Origin: an uncultured Mucispirillum sp.
GTDB lineage: Bacteria; Chrysiogenota; Deferribacteres; Deferribacterales; Mucispirillaceae
Length of the DNA stretch: 20,069 nt
NCBI GenBank assembly: GCA_937890655.1
Contig: CALADT010000278.1
Location: 1 to 20,069 of the forward strand
Reading direction: 5' to 3'
Shown here: positions 14,625-20,069 of the stretch, piece after piece
Layout: the number at the start of each line of letters is the position of its first letter
How positions within the stretch are numbered: position 1 is the first letter of the stretch
The notes under the pieces: generated by a model
The model's database searches: none
What the model was told of the DNA's origin: nothing
What the model saw: the letters and a program-made list of their open reading frames with translations, nothing else
Translations under genes and position numbers: made by a program

Positions 14625-15833
14625 TTAGCATACTGTTACATCATAGCCTGCTTTATTTAAGGCTATTACTAATTGTTCTATATGTTCTCTGCTTTTTGTT
14701 TCAAGCTCTAAATTTACTCTTGAAAAGCCAATAGGCAGGCCTGCACCGAACCTATCATGTTTTATATCTAAAATATTTGCACCTTCATCTGCAATAAATT
14801 TTGCAATATCTGCTAAAGACCCTGGAGAATCTTTAAGGTTTAGTGTGATTTCTAAAAACCTGCCTGAAGTGGACATACCTTTACTAATGATTCTTGAAAT
14901 CATATTAATATCAATATTACCACCTGAAACTATTAGTATATTCTTTTTATCTTTATAGTCAATACTTCTTGATAAAAGTGCTGCAAGTGGTGCTGCCCCT
15001 GCCCCTTCTACCACAAGTTTTGCTCGCTCCATAAACTCTAGTATGGAGGCTGCTATATTATTTTCTGAAACTGTAACAATATCATCTAAATAAGAAGAAC
15101 ATATTTCAAAAGTAATATCCCCTGGAGTTTTTACAGAAATCCCTTCTGCTATAAAAGAGGCACCTGTTACCCTTACAACTCGTCTTTTACGCATGGAGGC
15201 CGTCATACCACTTACTGCTTCTGACTGAACGCCTATAATTTTTGTAGGGCTGTTTGTTTCTTTTAAATAAGCTGCAACACCTGAAGCAAGGCCACCGCCC
15301 CCTACTGGTATAATTATATTATCTGCACTATTTAATTCTTCTAATATTTCCACAGCTATGGTGCCTTGACCTGCTATAACATCAACATTATTAAATGGAT
15401 GAATAAAATATAAATCACGTTCATGGGACAGTATTTCTGCCATAGTATAGGCATCATCATATGTATCCCCATGTAATATAACTTCTGCACCGTATTCTTT
15501 TGTATTATTAATTTTAACAAGTGGCGTATTAGTAGGCATAACAATAACAGCAGGCACACCTATTAGTTTTGCACTAAAAGCAACACCTTGTGCATGGTTG
15601 CCGGCACTTGCTGCAATAACACCTTTGCTACATTTTTGTTCATTACTTAATATAGCATTTAATGCACCACGAACTTTAAAAGAACCTGTTCGCTGTAAAC
15701 TTTCTAACTTAAAATATATTTCTGCACCATAAATATCAGAAAATGATGTAGAATGGTATAAAGGTATATTTTTTACATAGGGAGATATACGTTTATAAGC
15801 CTGTTCAATTCTTTCTTTAAAGTTAGTTACCAT
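14625..15833 (-). CDS. ilvA: Threonine ammonia-lyase with C-terminal ACT domain
   Basis: Converts L-threonine to 2-oxobutanoate and ammonia, using pyridoxal phosphate. This is the first step toward isoleucine or a threonine-degradation route. The PLP lysine is K53 in SFKVRGA. The substrate loop is SAGNHAQG (76-83), and the phosphate-binding loop GGGGL is at 178-182. Residues about 328-402 form one ACT regulatory domain (SGRFLEITLNLKDSPGSLADIAKFI). The 402-residue, single-ACT form differs from E. coli IlvA (about 514 residues, larger regulatory part) and from ACT-less TdcB, so either role is possible and the symbol is provisional. The start follows AAGGAAG. It begins 16 bases after the ankyrin-repeat gene ends and is followed closely by cheX. 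Confidence 0.9.
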   Translation of the reverse strand: MVTNFKERIEQAYKRISPYVKNIPLYHSTSFSDIYGAEIYFKLESLQRTGSFKVRGALNAILSNEQKCSKGVIAASAGNHAQGVAFSAKLIGVPAVIVMPTNTPLVKINNTKEYGAEVILHGDTYDDAYTMAEILSHERDLYFIHPFNNVDVIAGQGTIAVEILEELNSADNIIIPVGGGGLASGVAAYLKETNSPTKIIGVQSEAVSGMTASMRKRRVVRVTGASFIAEGISVKTPGDITFEICSSYLDDIVTVSENNIAASILEFMERAKLVVEGAGAAPLAALLSRSIDYKDKKNILIVSGGNIDINMISRIISKGMSTSGRFLEITLNLKDSPGSLADIAKFIADEGANILDIKHDRFGAGLPIGFSRVNLELETKSREHIEQLVIALNKAGYDVTVC

Positions 15834-15849
15834 AAAATACTTCCTTCTA

Positions 15850-16833
15850 TTAGTGCATAATTATATTAGTATTATTATTTAATTTATCTATATCATTACT
15901 TTGTGGTTCATCTATTACCATATACTGTTTTAAAAGTGAAACTATATGGTCGTGGCCAAATTTCCTTGCATGGTCTAAAACATTTTCGCCGGCTTTATCT
16001 TTTAATGTAGTATCTGCCTTATTATCAAGTAATATTTTTGCCGTATTATATCTGCCACTTTCTGCAGCAAGCATTAAAGCTGTTAAGCCGTCACTATTTT
16101 GGCTATTAATATCTGCCCCATATTCTAAAAGCATAGATAAGGCTTGTTTATTACCGTTAATTGCTGCTTTCATTAAGGGAGTGCTACCATAATCATCTTT
16201 CATATTAATATCAGCACCATAATCTAATAACTTTGTTAATACATCAATATTACCGTCAAAAGCAGCAGAAGATACAGGTGTTTCTCCGTCTGTTCCTACC
16301 ACATTCGTATCTGCACCTTTACTTAAAAAGTAGTTTACCATATTGCTGTTACCATATTTTGCAGCATACATTAAAGCAGTATGCCCCCACCTATCTTTAA
16401 AGTTAATATCTGCCCCTTTTTCAAGTATAATCTCCGCAATACTTGTATCATCACGGAAAGCAGAATACATAAGTGGCGTTCTGCCTGTAATATCAAAAAT
16501 ATCCACATTATCAGTAGACTCTATGGCTTTTATTATATCTTCTTTACTACCTGCTCTAAAGGCTTCAAATATAGGGTTATCGTTTGATACATATTGGGTA
16601 TCATACTGGCTTAATGGCACTTCAAGTGGCCCTAAATCCCCTGTTAGCATATTTTGACTATTATTATCTGTTATATATTTTTTAACAGTATCAGGTATAT
16701 ATTTTACAACTTTTTCAGGTAGTTTTGGTATAACATATTTTTTTACCAAATTAAAATCAGTAAAATAAAGATAGGCAAAACCACCACCTAATAGCCCTAT
16801 TAAAAATAATAAAAAGATTAAAAATTTTTTCAT
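15850..16833 (-). CDS. Membrane-anchored ankyrin-repeat protein
   Basis: A 327-residue protein with an N-terminal signal anchor (FLIFLLFLIGLLGGGFAYLYF, about 4-24), a Lys/Pro-rich linker (25-83) and a run of ankyrin repeats. The repeats start near residues 84, 116, 149, 182, 215 and 248, with a capping repeat at about 281-305. They show the usual G-x-T-P/A-L-M-x-A-A and G-A-D-I-N pattern every 33 residues. Ankyrin repeats bind partner proteins. The anchor followed by a charged linker suggests that they face the periplasm, but no partner is evident. No catalytic domain is seen. It is 87 bases downstream of thiH and 16 bases upstream of the threonine ammonia-lyase gene, so it is probably cotranscribed at least with the latter. 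The start is the only ATG near the hydrophobic segment; its ribosome-binding site is poor. Confidence 0.85.
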   Translation of the reverse strand: MKKFLIFLLFLIGLLGGGFAYLYFTDFNLVKKYVIPKLPEKVVKYIPDTVKKYITDNNSQNMLTGDLGPLEVPLSQYDTQYVSNDNPIFEAFRAGSKEDIIKAIESTDNVDIFDITGRTPLMYSAFRDDTSIAEIILEKGADINFKDRWGHTALMYAAKYGNSNMVNYFLSKGADTNVVGTDGETPVSSAAFDGNIDVLTKLLDYGADINMKDDYGSTPLMKAAINGNKQALSMLLEYGADINSQNSDGLTALMLAAESGRYNTAKILLDNKADTTLKDKAGENVLDHARKFGHDHIVSLLKQYMVIDEPQSNDIDKLNNNTNIIMH

Positions 16834-16920
16834 ATTATACCATACCGTTTTATTATTTTATTATATTCTTATAATAAATCAACCATTAATTTTAATTATA
16901 GCAAAATATATGCCTGAATA

Positions 16921-18036
16921 TTATAATTTTTGCATACTACTGTCCCAGTCTTTCATAACAGGGTCATAGCCTTGCTTTCTTACAGCATTGCAAAATTCTT
17001 CCACACTTCTATTATCTTCTATTTGGAATTGGCCTGCTTCTTCTTGAGATAGTGCATAACCTCCAGGCTCTGTTTTAGAACCTGCACTCATAATTGTTGC
17101 ACCTAAATGGATTAGTTTATCTCTAAATTCTGCACTTTCCCTTGTGGAAATATTAATACCTGCATCATGGTTAAACATTCTATAAGCAAACATAAGTTGT
17201 AATAAAGTTTTATCATCTACACTATTTTCTACTTTATACTCCCCTGCTGCATTTCTTATTCTTGGAAATGATGCAGATATATGGCTTTTCCAAAATTTTT
17301 TACTTAAATACCTGCTGTGTAAACACATATAAAAAGTATCCACTCTATAATCTGCAAGCCCTAATAAAGCACCTAAACCTATAAAACGCATACCACTTTC
17401 TCCTGCTCGTTCTGGAGTTTCTAGCCTGTATAAATAATCAGACTTTGGCCCTGCAGGATGAAATTTAGGGTATAAGTGTTCTATATATGTTTCTTGGAAC
17501 ATAGTTAGCCCGTCTGCCCCTGCTAAATGTAGCATACTATATTCTTCTGATTTTAATGAAGGCACTTCTAAAGAAACAAGTGGAAAATAGTTGCTACATA
17601 GTTTTACAGCTTCTTGCAACATAGTAACAGAAAACTTTTTCATATTATCCCCTGTAACTAATATTACATTTTGGATATTATAACCTGCTACTATTTCTGC
17701 TTCCTTTTTTATTTCTTCCATAGAAAGTGCTACTCTAGGTATTTTATTACTTCTATTAAACCCACAATATACACAAGCATTAGTACAATAATTAGAAAGA
17801 TAAATTGGGGCATATATTTTTATAGTTTTCCCAAACCTGCTTAAAGTAATATTTCTTGAAATATTTGCCATTTCTTCTAAATATAAACCTGCATTTGGGC
17901 TTAATAAGTATGCTAAATCATTATTATCTAATGTAGTTTTATTTAATGATTCTAAAACGCGTGATTTTGGCGTGTTATATATTAAATCATATACTCTATC
18001 ATATGAGTATTCTTTTATAATATCATAAAAACTCAT
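16921..18036 (-). CDS. thiH: 2-iminoacetate synthase ThiH (radical SAM)
   Basis: Cleaves tyrosine to dehydroglycine (2-iminoacetate) and p-cresol by radical SAM chemistry. This supplies the glycine-derived part of the thiamine thiazole ring in anaerobes, where aerobes use the oxidase ThiO. The [4Fe-4S] motif CxxxCxxC is at C84, C88 and C91 in CTNACVYCGFNR. The C-terminal half retains the ThiH-type stretches (FHPAGPKSDYLYRLETPERAGESGMR and STRESAEFRDKLIHLGATIMSAGSKTEPGGY). The length of 371 residues is typical. The start codon overlaps the thiG stop by one base (TAATG), with AAAGGT inside thiG as ribosome-binding site, so the two are translationally coupled. ThiH works in a complex with ThiG. 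The p-cresol by-product is a notable metabolite in gut-associated bacteria. Confidence 0.94.
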   Translation of the reverse strand: MSFYDIIKEYSYDRVYDLIYNTPKSRVLESLNKTTLDNNDLAYLLSPNAGLYLEEMANISRNITLSRFGKTIKIYAPIYLSNYCTNACVYCGFNRSNKIPRVALSMEEIKKEAEIVAGYNIQNVILVTGDNMKKFSVTMLQEAVKLCSNYFPLVSLEVPSLKSEEYSMLHLAGADGLTMFQETYIEHLYPKFHPAGPKSDYLYRLETPERAGESGMRFIGLGALLGLADYRVDTFYMCLHSRYLSKKFWKSHISASFPRIRNAAGEYKVENSVDDKTLLQLMFAYRMFNHDAGINISTRESAEFRDKLIHLGATIMSAGSKTEPGGYALSQEEAGQFQIEDNRSVEEFCNAVRKQGYDPVMKDWDSSMQKL

Positions 18037-18812
18037 TATAAAATACCTTTTAATAACCCTTTTACAGGGCTTGAAGCCTGTGCATGACTACTTATTGGTG
18101 CCGGAACACTATCACGGCATAATTCTGCTGATTCAACAGCCTTTTTAAAGGCTTCTGCCATTAATACTGGGTTTTTAGCAACAGCTATGGCAGTATTAAT
18201 TAAAACAGCATCAGCACCTATTTCTATGGCAGCAGCTGCATGGCTTGGAAGCCCAATACCTGCATCTACCACAACAGGCACAGTGGCATTTTCTATAATT
18301 ATTTTTATCATTTCAATAGTAGTTAGCCCTTTATTTGTGCCAATAGGGGCAGCAAGTGGCATAACAGTTACACAACCTACATCTTCAAGATGTTTTGCTA
18401 GAACAGGGTCTGCATTTATATAAGGTAACACATTAAACCCTTCTTTTACCAAAACTTCTGCTGCTTTTAATGTTTCCACAGCATCTGGTAGTAAATGGTT
18501 TGGTTCTGGTGTAACTTCTAACTTAACCCATGGCTCACAACCTGCAGCTTTTGCAAGACGAGCAAGCCTTATGGCTTCTTCTGCATTGGAAGCACCTGAT
18601 GTATTAGGCAAAAGCAGAAATTTATTTCTATCAATATGTGATAAAATATCATCTGCTGTATTATTAATATCTACTCGTCTTAAAGCTACTGTTACTATTT
18701 CAGCTCCTGATGAAATTAATGATTGTTCCATAATAGTTGATGATTGAAATTTACCTGTTCCAACCATTAACCTGCTTTTAAACTCTCTACCTGCTATTTT
18801 TAATTTATTCAT
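18036..18812 (-). CDS. thiG: Thiazole synthase ThiG
   Basis: Condenses 1-deoxy-D-xylulose 5-phosphate, 2-iminoacetate and the ThiS thiocarboxylate to make the thiazole phosphate of thiamine. A 258-residue TIM barrel. The Schiff-base lysine is K97 in WVKLEV with E99 beside it, and the phosphate-binding C-terminal part is VVDAGIGLPSHAAAAIEIGADAVLIN. The N-terminus (LKIAGREFKSRLMVGTGKF) is typical of the family. The start follows GAGGAATAT. It is the first gene of the thiG-thiH unit; a TATAAT lies upstream, with only a weak -35. No ThiS, ThiF or ThiC gene is in the window, and the 104 bases between the upstream terminator and the start lack the conserved core of a TPP riboswitch. Confidence 0.95.
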   Translation of the reverse strand: MNKLKIAGREFKSRLMVGTGKFQSSTIMEQSLISSGAEIVTVALRRVDINNTADDILSHIDRNKFLLLPNTSGASNAEEAIRLARLAKAAGCEPWVKLEVTPEPNHLLPDAVETLKAAEVLVKEGFNVLPYINADPVLAKHLEDVGCVTVMPLAAPIGTNKGLTTIEMIKIIIENATVPVVVDAGIGLPSHAAAAIEIGADAVLINTAIAVAKNPVLMAEAFKKAVESAELCRDSVPAPISSHAQASSPVKGLLKGIL

Positions 18813-18916
18813 ATATTCCTCAATTAATCATATTAAATAATTACAAATGTAATACAAGAAGATAAAATTGTCATTATATTTTTATAAAATCTACTATATA
18901 AACTACATTATGAAAT

Positions 18917-18941
18917 AACCCCCTTGAAAATTAAGGGGGTT
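18917..18941 (-). terminator. Hairpin terminator after the NYN-LOTUS gene
   Basis: AACCCCCTT pairs with AAGGGGGTT (9 bp, five G-C pairs in a row) around a seven-base loop. It lies between the NYN gene stop (18952) and the thiG promoter region. The T-run is better on plus (TTTTTATTTT) than on minus (TTATTTC), but the only upstream transcription known here is leftward. Confidence 0.8.
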
Positions 18942-18951
18942 TTTATTTTAT

Positions 18952-19752
18952 TTATTCATCAATATCCATACTTTTTGTTCGTTTATCTTTTATATAAACT
19001 TGTTTAATATTAGGAGCACGAGGATCTCGTCTTTCTTCTATATCAAAAAGTTTAATGGCTTTTACTAAATCTTTTAGTTTTGCATAGCCATAATTTCGTG
19101 AGTCAAATTCTGGGGATTGTTTAATAATATGTTGGCCAACCTCCCCTAAGAAAGCATAACCACTTTCATCCATTGATGACATAACAGCAGAACGTAGTAA
19201 ATTTACAAGCCTTGTATCCATTTTAAGTTCGTTAGTGGTATATTGTTTTACATGCTGTTTTGTGTTTTTACTATCATCGCTTTCGCTGTCTTCTGTATCA
19301 TCTATATCTTGTAAAATCTCTGTATAAATAAACCTATCACACACGCTTGTAAATGATTCTGGAGTTTTACGTTCTCCAAACCCATATACATTTAAGCCAC
19401 CCTCTCTTATACGAGAAGCAAGCCTTGTAAAGTCGCTATCACTTGAAACTATACAAAACCCGTCAAATTTACCTGTGTATAAAAGGTCCATAGCGTCTAT
19501 AATCATAGCCGAATCTGTGGAATTTTTACCTTTTGTATAACCAAACTGTTGGATAGGCTGTAATGCGTATTTTAATAATATTTCTCTCCAACCTTTTAAA
19601 TTTGGGCTTGTCCAATCACCATATATTCTTTTAACATGGGCTGTGCCGTATTTGGCTATTTCTGCCATAAGCCCTGCTGTTATTGTTGGAGATGCGTTAT
19701 CTGCATCAATTAAAACCACTAGTTTATCTTGCTTATTGTAATTATCTTTCAT
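18952..19752 (-). CDS. NYN-domain (PIN-like) predicted RNase with C-terminal LOTUS/OST-HTH domain
   Basis: The N-terminal NYN/DUF88 domain (about 10-147) has the acidic residues of PIN-like metal-dependent nucleases: D16 and D18 in LIDADN, D80 in NSTDSAMIIDAMDLL, and D105 and D107 in VSSDSDF. A Ser/Asp/Glu-rich linker (about 149-168) leads to a LOTUS/OST-HTH domain (about 178-258), recognisable in the stretch from LVNLLRSAV through DSRNYGYAKLKDLVKAIKLFDIEER. The architecture matches known bacterial proteins predicted to process or degrade RNA; LOTUS domains in other organisms bind RNA, including G-quadruplexes. The substrate here is unknown. The start has AAGGATAATT at good spacing, and the gene begins 10 bases after the DUF294-type gene stops, so they form one operon. 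A strong hairpin follows. Confidence 0.9.
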   Translation of the reverse strand: MKDNYNKQDKLVVLIDADNASPTITAGLMAEIAKYGTAHVKRIYGDWTSPNLKGWREILLKYALQPIQQFGYTKGKNSTDSAMIIDAMDLLYTGKFDGFCIVSSDSDFTRLASRIREGGLNVYGFGERKTPESFTSVCDRFIYTEILQDIDDTEDSESDDSKNTKQHVKQYTTNELKMDTRLVNLLRSAVMSSMDESGYAFLGEVGQHIIKQSPEFDSRNYGYAKLKDLVKAIKLFDIEERRDPRAPNIKQVYIKDKRTKSMDIDE

Positions 19753-19762
19753 AATTATCCTT

Positions 19763-20069
19763 TTATATTTCGTTTAATATTTTTACCCCATAGCTTGTAT
19801 AGATTATTGCAAACTGTAAGGCTCTTTTTAACTTCTCTTGATAAAATAAAGAAAGTGAAGACGGGGAAATATAACTTGTTACTTTCTGCTTATTTATAGA
19901 TTGGTTAATTTGTTCGTTTATTAAAGTTTCTGTAATAGTATCAAAAGCTATAATAGCTTGAGTAGCCATTTCTTCTGTTATTATTTTTTTACGTTCTAAA
20001 TGCTCTATTCTTTCAATGGTTCCCATATCTGTAATACCTGCATAAATAGAAAGTAAACGTGTAATATTT
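19763..20069 (-). CDS. C-terminal part of a DUF294-type nucleotidyltransferase-like protein (5' end beyond window)
   Basis: The frame is open from the right edge to the stop at 19763, giving about 101 residues. The ATG at 20026 is internal: the codons before it (NITRLLSIYAGITD) read smoothly into MGTIERIEHLERKKIIT. The pattern is N-T-hydrophobic-ER-hydrophobic, then 'I.TEEMATQAIIAFDTI', then 'ISPSSLSLFYQEKLKRALQF'. It resembles the substrate-binding C-terminus of the DUF294 family. Full-length proteins of that family usually carry cyclic-nucleotide-binding and CBS domains and a GlnD-like nucleotidyltransferase domain, all of which would lie outside this window. The assignment is from recalled family pattern on a C-terminal fragment, so it is moderate. 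The stop codon is 10 bases before the NYN-LOTUS gene. Confidence 0.62.
   Translation of the reverse strand, partial: NITRLLSIYAGITDMGTIERIEHLERKKIITEEMATQAIIAFDTITETLINEQINQSINKQKVTSYISPSSLSLFYQEKLKRALQFAIIYTSYGVKILNEI

Noticed and set aside
16343..16657. Plus-strand open frames opposite the ankyrin repeats
   Set aside because: They mirror the repetitive codon pattern of the ankyrin gene and show no start signal or recognisable protein.
16828..16845. Extended -10 (TGGTATAAT) directly before the ankyrin gene ATG
   Set aside because: Its start point would fall several bases inside the coding region, and no later in-frame start codon fits. Probably a chance match in AT-rich DNA.
18813..18916. 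TPP riboswitch ahead of thiG
   Set aside because: I looked for the CUGAGA and GACCUGAU-type core on the minus strand and did not find it; the leader is nearly all A/T. A small ATTAC-AAAT-GTAAT inverted repeat at 18840-18853 is too short to claim as an element.
1..20069. tRNA genes, insertion sequences, prophage genes and attachment sites
   Set aside because: I searched the gaps by eye for tRNA-like cloverleaf arms, terminal inverted repeats and transposase or integrase motifs and saw none.

Overview
The window is chromosomal DNA from a very AT-rich (roughly 70% A+T by eye), Gram-negative-type bacterium with an anaerobic or microaerophilic lifestyle. Support comes from a lipobox-carrying di-haem cytochrome c peroxidase, rubrerythrin under a PerR-like regulator, the radical-SAM thiamine enzyme ThiH, a CheX-type chemotaxis phosphatase and a GatC fragment (transamidation route to Gln-/Asn-tRNA). 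This gene mix at this base composition fits a host-associated member of the Deferribacterota, such as a Mucispirillum relative. That placement is an inference from gene style, not from a marker gene.

Layout, left to right. (1) 1-1357, minus strand: the start of gatC and, upstream of it, a broken class-3-type aldehyde dehydrogenase that has lost its catalytic-cysteine segment and its reading frame. (2) 1581-3329, plus strand: an asparagine-rich orphan protein of 582 residues. (3) 3448-8015: a metal-stress module. An ArsR/SmtB-type repressor and a Zn/Cd/Pb-type P1B-ATPase run leftward. Head-to-head with them, an OmpR-type response regulator and a sensor kinase run rightward. The 117-base divergent region holds an operator-like palindrome and a near-consensus promoter that would make a leaderless message. 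(4) 8471-10678, minus strand: a peroxide-defence cluster of perR, rubrerythrin and a lipoprotein di-haem peroxidase. Three PerR-type half-sites overlap the perR promoter. (5) 11074-12195: an orphan type I dnaJ. (6) 12331-14086: a TrmN6/YfiC-like methyltransferase and, divergent from it, a membrane-anchored lytic transglycosylase. (7) 14135-18812, minus strand: thiG-thiH, then ankyrin-repeat protein, threonine ammonia-lyase and cheX, closely spaced. (8) 18952-20069, minus strand: a NYN-LOTUS predicted RNase preceded by the C-terminal end of a DUF294-type nucleotidyltransferase-like protein.

Strong hairpin terminators separate most units, and several lie between convergent genes and can serve both strands. 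I saw no tRNA, rRNA, CRISPR array, insertion sequence or prophage gene. The features most worth a second look are the triple half-site PerR operator, the probable leaderless promoters, the decayed aldehyde dehydrogenase, the unrecognised Asn-rich protein, and the DUF294/NYN-LOTUS pair. I found no clear evidence of a wholly new multi-gene system.
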